DNA of 64,000 nt from Zopfochytrium polystomum (taxonomy: Eukaryota; Chytridiomycota; Chytridiomycetes; Chytridiales; Chytridiaceae): the NCBI GenBank assembly GCA_025765615.1, contig JAIVFJ010000094.1, positions 1 to 64,000 of the forward strand, read 5' to 3'. Below, in pieces: positions 11,801-23,605 of the stretch. Every line of letters begins with the position of its first letter. Positions within the stretch are counted from its first letter, which is position 1. The position numbers and the translations under genes are program-made. Under the pieces are notes generated by a model. That model saw only the letters and a list, made by a program, of their open reading frames with translations. It made no database searches and had not been told where the DNA came from.

Positions 11801-13694
11801 GCACGCCGCGACGTGGTGTGGTTACTCTCTCATTCGCGATCTTTCTGTCGCAGGAGAGTCTCTCGTGCATGGTGGCTCGGCTGCCCTCGCCCGGGCCACT
11901 GCTCGCGAGGGTACCGCAGCGCTTCCAATAATTGTGGCGCTGATAGATGCGGGAGTTGACCCCTGCGAAGGAATTCGATCAGCTTGCGCTCATGGACGTG
12001 TTGACTTCCTGCGGTGTATGATACGGGAAGGCGTACAAATTGGACGCCTCGGCGTTGCCGAAGCGGATCATGCTAGCCGGGTTCGTGAAGCCAGGCGAAA
12101 GCGGCTAGGAGTAGCCGTTGGCGATGAACCCGCACCCCGCCCTCACGGAGAAGTACTGGGTGCCGTGGCAGCAGCGGTACGTAGTGGGAAGGTAGAGGTC
12201 CTGGAGTTCCTTTTGAAGGAATGTGGTCTTAGCCCCGACGGAACTCCAGACCCGACACCGTTTGTGCTTGCGGCTATTGAAAGCAGTCGGGCCGGCGGAG
12301 GGACTGTTTTTGACCGGCATAATTTGCACCCGCTGCACAGGTCTTCCCCTTTGCGACTTGCAGTGCAGGCAGGAAACCTTCAAATGTGCCGTTTACTTCT
12401 TTCGTTTGGAGCAGACGTTCGCCTAGTTCGCCACATCACTCTGCTGGCGGTGAAATCCAAATTCGGAACATCTGGATTGGCTATATTGGAGCTGCTACTA
12501 GAAGCCGGTGCGTCTCCGGACAGAGATGATCGATGCTCGCCAAACATCTCTCTTCGTGATTCGAATGGCCAGAGCCCGATTCCAAGCGTGGACAGCAGTA
12601 GGAGCAGCACAATCAGCGCAGACTTTGCCATCCGAAACGTAGAAGCTGAACCCCCGGAGCTGATCCCAGGCTTCACGCAGTCGGATTCGGAGATTCCCCT
12701 GGTGGCAGCAACGCGCTCTGGGGAGCTTCCCATGATCAAGGCGCTCATTCAGGCCGGGGCCGACGTTGACGCCGGAGACGGTGCCGCTGCTTCGGCGGCC
12801 GTGCGGATGCAAGATGACTCCCTTGTAGCGTTCTTTGAAAAGGCTGGCGCAGACCCTTTTGGTCTGTTGCGCGGTCGCTTGATGCTCCACGTCGAGTACG
12901 CGTCTGTCGAAGGCGTGAAAGAAGTCTTGGAACGCGAAAAGGCGATAAAGTCGGGATGGCGAGCCGAAACGGCTTCCGCCGGAGGCGTCGCCATTGTTGT
13001 GGGATCGCCAAATCGTGGACGCATGTTTGGGACCGCCGCGCCTGCCGCCCCCGCCGCTCTCGACGGCGACGGTCGGCGGGCAAGCTCGGGCCCGTCCGGG
13101 CGGCCGCTGCGGCCGTCGCACGCCGGACCGACTACCATCGAGTTGAGTCGAGCTCCCCGTCGCCCCAAGCTCGTCGAAGTCGCCGGAAGCCGGAGCCCAA
13201 CGCGAGTCTGGCCGTCGCTGATCGATGTGGGTGATGGCGAGGCCGTTCGCCGCGCGGCCGCCCTCGGACACTATGAAATCCTGAAGCTCCTGCTCGAGTA
13301 CAGCGCTTCGACGACCACTTCAATTGACGGCGGCGGTGGCGGCGGCGCAGCGGATGCAAGCAACTCGTCCTCTCCGCGGTACTCGGCTCGCGCCTGCGTG
13401 GTCAACGACGAGGCCCTCTGCGTGGCGTGCCAAAGCGGTCACGCGAGCTGCGTGCGACTGCTTTTGCAGAACGGCGCGAACGTTCGGGCGCGAGACAACG
13501 AGCCGCTCATGGCCGCGGCCGTCGGCGGGTGGACGACCACGGTGGCGGAGCTGCTCAAGGCGGGGGCGGACCCCAGAGCGCGGGAAGGCGGCGTGTACAG
13601 AGCGGCCGTGGCCGCCGGCAAAAGGGACGTTGTGAAAATGATGCGCAGAGCGAGCTGGGGGCTGTCCACCTTTGGTTCGGCGTCGCGGCGTTGA
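8817..13694 (+). CDS. Large ankyrin-repeat protein
   Basis: Five exons: 8817-8987, 9074-9219, 9318-9486, 9537-10822 and 10874-13694; 1530 aa, all phases consistent. Boundaries were set by ankyrin periodicity: joining 9486 to 9537 restores an L-T-H-A...EAICLFL helix pair of exactly repeat length, and joining 10822 to 10874 gives DDVLSLLIRAGADVN. Introns are 86, 98, 50 and 51 nt; donors GTTTGT, GTACGA, GTTTTG and GTTAGT are mostly weak. From about residue 60 to the C-terminus there are many degenerate ankyrin repeats (patterns such as GADPHVDGDHALWLAASYGKED and LLQNGANVRARDN), with Ser-rich and Gly/Pro-rich spacers. No signal peptide, TM segment or enzymatic domain was recognised. Ankyrin arrays mediate protein-protein binding, so a scaffold role is inferred. 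The gene lies opposite-strand between two copine paralogues. Confidence 0.88.
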
Positions 13695-13805
13695 AACACG
13701 AACACACACACACCGCCACGAACTCGCCGTTTTCATTGCCACCACCCTGATATTCACCCACGGAACTTGCTGTTTTAGACGAGGGACAACGACCGGAGGT
13801 AAAAC

Positions 13806-13817
13806 AATAAAATAAAT
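13806..13817 (+). terminator. Poly(A) signal cluster of the ankyrin gene
   Basis: Two overlapping AATAAA hexamers lie about 110 nt after the ankyrin-gene stop codon, followed by an A-rich stretch. Confidence 0.55.
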
Positions 13818-13859
13818 ATCAAAAAAAAGGAAAAGGAAAACAACACCTTCTAACTCTGC

Positions 13860-16800
13860 ACTGCGCGGCTGGCACAGTCATCAGGACGTAACAAGGCTGC
13901 CGCAGAGATGGGCGTGCCTTGTTCATGTGTAACTGCATGGATGAAGGATGCTGCTCTGATGCAGTCTGTCACTGCAATTAAGGGAAATGCGAAGAGGAAG
14001 CCACTGCCCTGTCGGTTGAAGTATGTGATGGACGATGGTCAGACATAAATAGCATGCAATTGAGATCACCTGCCGCCCACGCTGCCCATCCAGCACAAGA
14101 GGCTGTTTTGATTCAGTGGATCATGTCACTGATATACAATGGTTACCCTGTATCATCTCTCTCCATTTGCACCACCATGTATGGAGTGGTTTGGGGTGGA
14201 TCCACTCCTGTAAGCCTGTTGAGCCTGTTGGCTAACGTTGCACTGCATCACTTTCAGTCTTGCAGGAGGTTTACTACCTCCAATGGATGGGTGCGTGGGT
14301 TCATGATGCGTCACACTTTGGTTTGGACGCAGTGTAACCACTGACCGCACTGCTGGTACTCCCAAAGACATTCCTGTTCTTCCCTGTCCCATTCCAATGT
14401 CTGATTGGACTCTACCTTGCCGCTGTGAGGGAGACTTGCTGGACCGTGGGTCTTTGAGTGGGCTTTCAGAGGCTTGTTCAGATAAAGACAGCTCTGAGCT
14501 TGATGAAGAGCTCTCTGAAGAAGGCTTAGATGAAGGCTGCTCTGACTTTGGCAAAAATCAAGGAGCAGCTGGAATGGAAGGGGGTGATAAGACCGCTATC
14601 AAGGCTACAGTGCAAGCCCAAATCAAAGAAAGATATCAAATTATTCAGAAAGCAGTGGATGACAACAACCAAGTGACCTTCATGGTTCCATTGGTGAGTA
14701 CTGCTGGTCAGTTCTTTGTCTAGAGGCATTGTGAGACTACACCAAGGTCTCAGTGATAAAGTCTAGGGATTTTATTTGCAAAAACAAGCGTACCTGTCAT
14801 AAAACCACAAGGATCAGGACCCCTATTATGATTCCTGGTTCTTTAGTTTCCAAGGCGTTATCAAAGTGTATTTGCGGCTAACCTGTCTTTATTATTGGGC
14901 CTGCTTTTACTACTTTCGTCTTAACAGTTTCCGTTGCACCAGGGTTTTCTAAACATTGTTTCTTTTTCAGTGACTAACAGAGACTGCCTGACTGCCTGGG
15001 GATGGGGGTGCCTGACAGGCTGTACCCCAAGCCCGCCTAATTTATTATTTATTTTCGGCACTTGTACATACACACATAGGGTTGGGGGGACTTAGAGCAT
15101 TTGTGATGGGTGCTCCAAGTCAGGGGGTTGACTTGTCAATTTTCTCTCTCTCTCTGTTTTTGGGCCATTTCTCTTTTTCCTTTTCTTCAATCTGATTTCT
15201 GTCCTTTGGCACCAATACAGAGCCCCTTCAAATCCATCTGGCTTGCAACGGTGAGGTAGTGAGAGATGGTACACACCCAGGTGTGTACATGGTCCCTTCG
15301 TGGGGCTCCTCTTAAGGGGCCGTGGGTGGGGAATGCAGCTCGCCCCACCAGCGACTGTGTGACATTGCCGGCTCTGTGTTGGAGTGAGGATCTCTGGCAC
15401 TTGCCTGCCGCGACGACGGTAGTGGTGGTGGCAACGACAACAGCATTGTTGTCCCAAACCTTCCCGTCCCTGCGAGGGTGTTGGTGGCTGCACCCGGTGC
15501 AGCCCCGGACACCTGAGAGTTCAATCTACAAGTGCCTGCCTCAGTCCTATTGCTGTGAGAGTGAGATGTGCGAGTACGAGTGCGATGTGATAAAGCCTGT
15601 TGGTCGAGTGATTGTGCTGACGCAGCCCTGCGGGGTGCGTGTACGTTCACAGGTGTTTCTGCATGCGAGTTCCCTGCTGGCGACCTTCTGACCCCTACAT
15701 AGTCGACTCCTTCTCTCTCTCCCCCCCAGCACTGGCAACGACAAGGGCTCCCGCAGTTCCGCCTGCAACGAGGGGCGCTAGGTCGCGCCCTGTCTGTCCC
15801 ATCACTATTAACCGCTCCTTTTGTATTTGAGATTAGGTTCCTGAGATAAAACCCCCTGTTTCCCTCTTCTCTCTCTTTATCCTGCGGTTGTGTTGCACCC
15901 TTGGGAGTGCCCTTCTGTTTCCCCTCGCATCAGCCCGCGGCCACGTGAGTAATTGGTGCTCCAGCACCGATCCCTCAGAGGGTTGTCCCTCTGAATGTTC
16001 ATTCTTTGTGTTTGAGACCCCTGTTAGACAGATCAGTAGGGATACTTTGTGGACTAGGCAAGTAGTAGGGTTGAAACACCCCCTAGACAACAGCTCAATA
16101 AAGCTAGTTTTAGCCTATTATTTGCTTTCCCTCACTCTTGGGCCGGCCCAGATTCCAGGGTCAAAGGAGTGAGTACAGTCTCACAGCATTCATTGCTCAC
16201 CACTCTACCCTTTTCAAACAAAATAATTTAGCTTGCTTCATTCTTTCGTTACAGACTGTTCAATTACAAGCAGAACGATAAGAGGCCAAGATCTATTTTG
16301 GAAGTTGTGTGGAACAGGCTCGACAATGATGGCAAGGTCCTTGAACGCTTAGACAAACTCCACAGGCTAGGCTTTTTCAGTGAAGCTGCCAACAACATAA
16401 GCACCACTGACAGAGTCAGGAATGCAAGTCAGCTGCAATGGAAGAGACAATCATTCTATTTGAAGAGGAATGGTGAGCAGCTGGAGTGTTGGAAAAGCAA
16501 GATCTGATTGTGAAGCCACTGGAGATTATGTGAGGCAGAGCAGCAATTCAACATGTTGCAACTCACTTCCTCATGCGTTGCTGTAAAACATTTGAGTTGG
16601 TCCACTGAATGGAACTGTCTCAATCTCGCAGCTTTCTAGAATATTCTAGTAATGATTCAAGGACTCATACAAGCAATCTAGACAGCATCCATTCACTTCG
16701 ATTTGCAGAAGTGCTTGTTCTCATTTTGGATGGCATTACAATGATGAGAATGGCGCGACTGTCAGCCTTGTGGACATCTGAGAACTGCTGTCTTTGTTGG

Positions 16801-17101
16801 ATTGTGAAGAAAGGGGTGTGGATCTGCAGGAGTTGATGCAAGCCAAGGAATGCCTTGCGTCAATGGAGAGGCCTGTACAGCAGTTTGATCCAACCTTTCG
16901 TACCTGCAGAGCTTTTGCAAAAGCCTTCAATGTGGCGTACAATGCACTCCCTTCCACCCAGGAACTAAACGGATTGTTGCAACTTGAGGGAGGCAATTTG
17001 AAGAATTTTTGGTGGAAGTTTCTGCCGGCCATGTGGAGCATGCAGAAGGTAAAGCTGAAAAGAGAACTGTTGAAAAAAAATATTGGTGTTAAACCAACCC
17101 C
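13860..17101. other. Relic region with decayed coding fragments
   Basis: Composition differs from flanking genes (more AT-rich, many stops). Short open stretches look like remnants of proteins: an acidic Ser/Glu segment around 14397-14720, a basic segment around 16260-16500, and an F-W-W-K-F-L-P-A-M-W stretch around 16794-17100. None matches a family I can name. A small perfect hairpin (8-bp arms, 4-base loop) occurs near 15268-15287. I interpret the region as an old repeat or transposon insertion between the ankyrin gene and copine 2, but cannot show termini. Confidence 0.4.
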
Positions 17102-17137
17102 CCAACCCATCGCAGACGAAAGTCTGCGATGGGTTGG
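17102..17137. other. Perfect 16-bp hairpin with GAAA loop
   Basis: Bases 17102-17117 pair with 17122-17137 without a mismatch around a GAAA tetraloop. The arm reads CCAACCCATCGCAGAC. It lies 334 nt beyond the copine 2 stop codon in the direction of that gene's transcription, so it could sit in or after its 3' UTR, or belong to the adjacent relic element. Confidence 0.85.
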
Positions 17138-17471
17138 CAAATCAGTTATGTGTTCTGTTGTGTGTAACTTGCTTCTCTGACAGCTGATCCCCTTTCTTTT
17201 TGGTTTCGGCTTTCTTTTTCATTTTTTCATTTTTCCAAGTTTTTTTCGACATGTACTTTGTCTTTGTTGGGGTCCTTGTCACTCGTCTTAACAGCAGCTG
17301 CACTTGAGTTTGTGAATACGAAGTTGTCCACCGAAAAAAAATAAGGCAGGGACAACACTTGGCATGGGAAAACGGCAGAGCGTTGTCACGCTGAGAAACC
17401 TTGAAAACTGACACATTCACACACACACAACACACTCTTTGAGTTACCATCCAGCCCGCGTCAGCGTCGTT

Positions 17472-20278
17472 TTACTTGTGAAGCTTAATACCCTTCTCCT
17501 GCACGTAATGCAAAAACTGCTCCGGCACCTCCCTCAAGGTCTCTCTGGCTAGCGCAAACGGATCGCCGCCGACCTCCCGCATGGACACAAACTGCACAAT
17601 GTCCCTGATCGGCGGGCCGCCCGGCTTGGCCAGCCGCTTGCGCCAGCCCGTCTCGCCGTCCCCGTCTCCGTCGAGCGTCCGCATCATGCCAAAGTCGGCC
17701 GCCCCGACGCCGACGACAATGATGGACAGCGGGAGGCTGGCGGCGGACGCGAGTGCGCTCAGCGTCGCGTCCATGTCAGTGATCTGCCCGTCCGTCACAA
17801 TCAGTAGGACGTGGTACACGAGCCGGCCCGGCTCGGCTTGGAGGTGCTTTTGCAGGTTTTGCGTGGCCTCGCGAAGGACGGGGGCGAAGTCTGTTTTTTT
17901 TTTTTTTAAGAAAAACAAAAATAAGAAGTGGTTAGGGCAGGTAATTATAGTTTGAACGCGCAGGTGTATCGTGGGAAAAGATCGCGATCTGTACCTGTGG
18001 GGCCGTACAGCTCGACGGCCGGGTTCATGAGAATGTCATAGTACTGCTTCAAGATGCCGTCAACGCCGACGGCGTTTCCAAAGAACGAGCAAGGGCACTG
18101 GAGAGGGTTTTTTGAAAAAAGACAAGTGAGAAGTGCGTCATCGGGCTTGCTGAAAAACTACGCTGGGGGTACCAACCCTCGCGCCGTTCATGGCGAATCC
18201 GAAGCCAAAGACGGGAACAGACTTGTCGTTGTCGTATTCTTGCACTACTTGCCCAATGCCGATCAGCGCCCTTTGGTACTAAGGGGTTTTTTTGTTTTGT
18301 TTTTTGTTTTATTTGGTTGATTTGGGGGAAGTATGGGAGGGTTAGCCAAACCCGAAAAAAAAGAAAAAAAAAAGCGAACCTCGTTCAGGACCGGGTAGTG
18401 GCTTTGTGTTGCCTGCAATCCCGAAACAAGCTGGGGCATGTAGTGCAAAGACGACGGATTGCGCTGCGGCTGGTTGCTAGCGGTTAGGTCGATGGCCACC
18501 GACAAGCTAATGTTTGCGCCGGCCGCAACAAAGTCCAGGAACGTCGGCTCGTCCTCGATGGTGCACGCGTCGACGGTGAGCTGCCCCGAGTTTTTGTAAA
18601 ACATGCGCCCGGCCTTTTTCGGGTTGATCAGCGGGAACGGCGGGTGCTGCCGCGAAGAGCCGGCAGCCACCAACTGGTTCAACGTCGTGTCGAACGAACC
18701 AATGAGGTCGTCGTCGCTGTGCAGGTCCGCGTCCCAGATGGCCACGCGCAGCTGGTCGTTCCCCGTGCCGTCGATGGAGAGGTGCTTTGTCGGGACCTTG
18801 AGGCGCAGCCACACCGGACGCGTCGTCTTGTAGATGACGGGCGACTTGAAGACGACGACGGGCCGCTCAATGTTGTACGCGTCGCGCTCGAGGCGGGAGA
18901 TGACGACGTACGGATCCGACTTGCCGTTCGCGTCCTTTGCCTCGAGCTTTTGCACGGACAGCGATATAAACGCTTTGCGCCGCATGTCGCTCTCGGCGGT
19001 GGCGCTGACTGTAATCGTGCTTGACGAGACCTGGTTGCGCCGGCCGCGCGGAGGGCGCTCGAACTTTGGTACACCGTCCGGGAGAAGCTTGGAGTCGCCA
19101 ATGAGTGGCGCAGTAAAGCCTTTGGAGCCCGTGGCGACAAGCTGCGCAAGCGATGCGCCCGTGTGGCCCAAGTAGTCTTGGTGGGCCATTGCGTGGCCAG
19201 GGTGGTCGACATCGACAACAACAAAGATTACGTTTTGCACGTCTTCAAAGTGAAAATCGACGGCAAAGTCCTCCGGAAACACTGGGTCCAGATCATCCTT
19301 GATCGGCTGTGGCCAAAAGATGGTGGTTTGAAGCTAGTTTGAGAAAACGATTGATGGCTTACGAACTCATTCACTTGGTGCTTACCCGCGACTGCCCCAC
19401 AAGGGTCCACCCTCCAACAACTTGAGGTACGAACCCAGTCATTCGTAAATCGATCGATCCGTCGCCCAAGAGCGATGAGGCGGACTCGGTGCGCTGCATC
19501 GGGCGCACCTTGGACTGCTTGGCAACGTGTTGCACGTATATGAAGAGCTGCGGGTCCGACTTTGACGTGGGGTCCCTGTCCACCAATCCCTTGCACGAGA
19601 CCTTCAGGTGGACCTTTGTACCACCAGTCGACGGTTGGTTCCCAGCAGGAGCAGCAGAGTTGGGAGGTGCGCCGCCGATTTGCATTGCGCCAAACGCTGC
19701 CGTTGGAGGCGGCGCGTACTGTCCCGGAGGAGCGGGGGCGGGGGCGTAACCTGCTGGAGGGGGGGCGTAACCTGACTGCGGCGGGGCGTATCCGGTGGGA
19801 GCGACTGGAGGCGGCGTGTAGCCGCTCGGAGGTGCAGCTGGAGGAGGCGCGTAGCCACTCGCAGGTGCGCCTGGAGGCGGTGCATAGCCGCCTGGAGCCG
19901 CTCCGTAACCCGGAGCGCCGGGCGGAGCGTTCCCAGCTGGGGGCGCTCCAGAGCTTGGGTGTCCAGCCATAGGAGCCCCCGCATACCCAGCCGGGGGAGG
20001 GGCGTAACCAGAAGGAGGTGCAGCGTACGGCTGTTGCGGGTACCCAGCGGGCGGCGGCGGCTGCTGGCCCGGAGCAGCAGCGTAACCCTGGGGTGGGGCG
20101 TAGGCGGTGGCAGCGCCAGCGTGCGGAGGGGGAGGGCCGGGAGGAGGCGCGTACGTTCCGGCGGGGTGCGGAGCAGGATACCCTGGGTACGCCGGGTATC
20201 CTGGATACTGCTGCTGCTGCTGCTGCTGCTGGGGAGGAGGAGGCTGCGGGTAGTAGTAGCCTTGCGCCGGGGGGGGTG

Positions 20279-20313
<35 letters not shown>

Positions 20314-20360
20314 GGGTTATACGAGTACGCATACGCGGGCTGGCCGGCTTGCTGTTGCAT
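17472..20360 (-). CDS. Copine-like protein 2 (C2A-C2B-vWA)
   Basis: Exons 20360-19386, 19306-18380, 18278-18177, 18097-17995 and 17890-17472; 841 aa, in frame throughout. Exon boundaries match copine 1 exactly (exons 3, 4 and 5 are 102, 103 and 419 nt in both), which shows tandem duplication. The first ~250 residues are a Pro/Gln/Tyr/Gly-rich tail (YAPPPG-, PGYP- and QQQ-type repeats) like the N-termini of annexins VII/XI rather than a normal copine, which begins directly with C2A. C2A has DRDPTSKSDP, C2B has KDANGKSDPY and WDADLHSDDD, and vWA has DLTASN and TDGQITD. The intact sequence suggests this is the functional copy. Expected role: Ca2+-triggered association with membrane phospholipid and recruitment of vWA partners. 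Confidence 0.94.
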
Positions 20361-20396
20361 ATTGGCGAGGTGGGGGTCTTGTCTCGCTCGTTATGT

Positions 20397-20428
20397 TGGT
20401 CTGTCTGTCTGTCTGTCTGTCTGTCTGT
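20397..20428. repeat. (CTGT)n microsatellite upstream of copine 2
   Basis: Seven to eight perfect CTGT units lie about 40 bp upstream of the copine 2 ATG, within its presumed 5' UTR or promoter. A CT/CACT-rich tract follows at 20470-20525. Confidence 0.85.
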
Positions 20429-21121
20429 GGTGGGCTACCTCCTTTTCTTACTAAATTGTTGTCGCGGGGGTGTCTCTCTCTCTCGCTCTCTCACTCTCAC
20501 TCGCACTCTCTCTCTCTCTCTCTGTGCATCTCCCTGTCTTCATCCCAATATCTCTTTCTCTCCAAGCAACTTCTTGATTTCCCTTCGGGAACCTCCAATT
20601 AAATTTTTTGGCTTTCAGCCTGGTAAATCCTGTTGCCGCTTGCCTTCCCACAGACAATATCGCGCTTGACACGTTGACAGCGTACCAAAAATAAGATCCA
20701 AAGGGAGAGCCTTGCGACTCGCCCACATGTATAACAATAATCCAGCATAAAATGCTGCATTAATCCTTTCAACATCATAATGGCAGCAGCAGAGCTACTG
20801 CCATAACCATTTTTGGTTTGTGTTATTGCTGTGAGGACAACAGGCTGTCAAGCCTGTGACCTCAAATAAATTAAGTGTATACCCACTTTTTAAGTGGTAA
20901 TTATGTGGATTACCAACCTGTCTCAACCCACGTTTTGCTGGCAAAATGTAACTAGGCTTGGATTCCTGCTCTCTTATTATTTATTGGGTTTCCAAACAGC
21001 CTCTGACTGGCTCCATATTTCTGCCTCTGCGCACTATTTATTTTTAATTTATTATTTTTATTATTTATTATTGGCGATGTTGCAGACAGAACGACACAGT
21101 CTTGATTCTAATTGCTGTTTT

Positions 21122-21200
21122 AAGGCTCCCTGGCTCAGTGGTTAGAGCGCTCCCATCAATTGGGAAGGTGCTGTGATTGAGACATGCTGGTTGACAGATT
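21122..21200 (+). mobile_element. tRNA-derived SINE-like element (A-box present)
   Basis: A tRNA-like 5' half is present: TGGCTCAGTGG followed by TTAGAGCGC matches a Pol III A box. About 45 bases downstream GTGATTGAGAC resembles a mutated B box. The remainder does not fold as a functional tRNA. Its place in a retroelement-rich stretch supports a SINE or tRNA pseudogene. Confidence 0.45.
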
Positions 21201-21699
21201 GAGCACAAATGCAAAGTGTTACTATGACTGGCTAATGAAACCTCACTTTTGGAAATGACTAGGACTGAAACACTTCTGTGGGATAAGTGCTAGGCCCAGC
21301 TGGACAGAGTTAACAAGATGATGGCATGTGAGACTGTGCTCTCTAAATCCTCACCCGGGGCTATGGGTGGCAAATAGAGCAATGACCTAAATACCAATCC
21401 TGACAAATGAAAAGGGGCAAAAGGAGGGTGTCTAGGGGCACGAGACAGGACAATGTATTTGGAGTCTTAAGAAGCCCAGGAAACACAAAGAAACTCTCTT
21501 ATTACACACAAAGAGAAGACTCTCACACTCAGATCAAAGGCAACTGTGAAAAGGTGGCACACTAGCAAAGAATGTGCAGGGTTCTCTGGTCCATGATACA
21601 GAGTGGCCCAATGGGAGGCAAAAGCCAAGGCCAAAGGGGACGGGGAAATCCGGTAACAATACTGGAGGCATAAGAGGCAGCAAGCTCCAGGGAGCAGCA

Positions 21700-22115
21700 C
21701 TAAGTGCAGCACAGGGTGGGGAGGAAAGTGGCCAGACCTCAGTCTGTTGGAGCCACCACCATGGAGCAAAGCTCCCTCTCTGTCAAAGACAAGCTCTAAG
21801 TTGGAGGGGGTTGGACGCAGAGGGCAAACACAAGGTGTAAACAGTCTACTCTAAGTGAGTGAGTGGAAGGAGTGAATGAAGTGGAGATGTGTGTTTGTGG
21901 GTGGTCCTCCTCCCAACTTGGAGAGAAAGAGAAAAAAAACTCTGCTATGAATTTATTGATACATAATGATGATATGCATGCTGTAATAGTTGCTAGGCAA
22001 GCGTGACCGGCACAAGGTAAAAACCTCTCCTATATTATCTGCTTGAGCAGAGAAGGAGGAAAACTGTTAACACCAGGTTTCTGTTCCACTTAATACTCGG
22101 AGTATTTGTCAACAG
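21700..22115 (-). repeat. LTR-like repeat (minus orientation) next to copia fragment
   Basis: On the minus strand this begins with TGTTGACAAATACT, directly after the copia pol C-terminus. Parts recur inverted elsewhere: roughly 21840-22065 matches 23395-23605, and 21715-21840 matches 24741-24870. A short AATACTC-G-GAGTATT palindrome lies near 22093-22107. It is consistent with a degenerate LTR; the outer end could not be fixed. Confidence 0.5.
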
Positions 22116-23340
22116 CGCAAGCCAGCGCCCAGGTCTGCATTGGTGGTGGCTCGCTCTCCCATGGGCATCATGAGAACAATAACTGACAGTCGCAATAGGT
22201 TTGGGTCCATCTTGTGCCTCATACTGCTAACCGGGCAGTTCTGCCTTACAGTAGTGAGGTCAGTCGCTGGTGCTGAGACATCAAGAGTGGTTTTATGAGA
22301 ATGTCTGCGATCTGGTTGCTGGTTGGTACGTAGCATACAGTGATCTCTCCAGTGGCTATGCCTTGTCGGAGGAAATGAGCATGAATGTCAATGTGTTTTG
22401 TGAGGGCATGTGTGAGCAATAGTGCGATTGCAGATTGATTGTCCTTGAGGATTGGTAGTGGCTGCTGTGCAGGGAGTTGCAACTCTGATAATACGGCTAG
22501 GAGCCATTGTGCTTCTTGGAAGGCTTCAGAAAATGAGTTGTTTTCTGCTTCTGTGGAGGATTGCGATACTTGATGCTGTGTGTGAGACCCAAGAGACGGT
22601 AGTGCCCATGAGGAAGAAGACATATCTGGTGCGCAATGTGCAGTCTCCAGGTTCGCCCCCATAGGATGCATCAGTGTGTGCAGCTGGTTCAAGGGTGATT
22701 TGTGAAGAGCTGTAGCAGCTTGTGGCTTTGCCTGCAGAATAATCTGTAGTCCCAGGTGCCTCAGAGGTAACAAAGCAGGCAGTGGAGTGCATTGCAATGG
22801 CACTGGCGTGGCTTCAGTTGGAACTGGGAGAGCACATTTGTTGCAAATGTGATATCTGGTCGAGTTTGTGTTGCAAGGTATTGAATTTTCATGAGTGTCA
22901 ATCAATACCAGTTTCAGTTGCTCTTGCTGAGTTCAATTGACATTTTGTCATGCATAAAGGTGATAGACATTGGAGTTGATGCAATGTCCAGGTCATCCCA
23001 TATTTTCTCTTCAGTGAGAATTGTCCTGGTGTATTTGTCTAGGCCCATCCAAATGCCTTTTGCATTGCGCTCAAGGTTGATGCAAATTACTTCGCTGACA
23101 GTAGTTTCCTCGAAAGACACGCTGTACTCAGTGCGAAAAGCACCCTCAATTTTTGCAACGAGAGCTGGGGTGTTGGCCATGACGTTGATGTCGTCAACAA
23201 AAACAAAGATAATTCAAATGTTTGCTGATGAGGGTCCACTCGAAAGAAGAGACAGGGTTCAACAAGAGATTGGTTGAAGCCGAGTTTCTCGACAATGAAC
23301 TTGCAAAGGGTCAGGAACCAGTTGTGTCCAGATTGATGGA
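22110..23340 (-). mobile_element. Decayed Ty1/copia pol fragment (RT C-term + RNase H)
   Basis: Reading the minus strand from high to low coordinates shows the order expected for copia reverse transcriptase and RNase H: a FVFVDDINVMA segment containing the catalytic V-D-D (near 23215-23170), an INLERNAKGIWMGLDKYTRTIL stretch, then AHTDASYGG...W-V-S-H, then STEAENN...EAQWLLAVL, LKDNQSAIALL, TKHIDIHAHFLRQGI and QIADILIKPL. Several frame changes and stops break it, and integrase and gag are absent, so it is a dead 5'-truncated copy. Confidence 0.85.
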
Positions 23341-23356
23341 GTCAATAGAGAGAGAT

Positions 23357-23387
23357 TAGAAGGTTCCAGAAGGTTCCACAAGGTGCT
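23357..23387. promoter_or_regulatory. Heat-shock-element-like decamers
   Basis: AGAAGGTTCC is repeated twice in tandem, giving alternating GAA and TTC pentamers (GAAnnTTCnnGAAnnTTC). The same units form a longer array at 26067-26180. Here they lie between copia-derived sequence and an LTR-like copy. Confidence 0.5.
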
Positions 23388-23394
23388 CAAGCCG

Positions 23395-23605
23395 ATGGTA
23401 CAAGAGAGGTTTTTACCCTGTGCCAGTCACGCTTGCCTAGCAACTATCACTGCATGCATATCATCATTATGTATCAACTGTTCATAACAGAGTTTTTCTC
23501 TTTCTCTCCAAGTTGGGGAGAAGGACCACCACCCACAAACACACATCTCCACTTAATTCAGTCCTTCCACTCACTCACTCAGAGTAGACTGTTTCCAAAA
23601 TCAGA
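23395..23605 (+). repeat. LTR-like repeat copy, plus orientation
   Basis: A stretch including CACGCTTGCCTAGCAACTAT and CTCCAAGTTGGG repeats, in inverse orientation, the sequence at about 21840-22065, with roughly nine of ten bases the same by eye. It is therefore a second copy of the same LTR-type repeat. Confidence 0.6.

Noticed and set aside
22110..23340. An intact retrotransposon able to move
   Set aside because: The pol remnant has several frame changes and lacks gag, protease and integrase.
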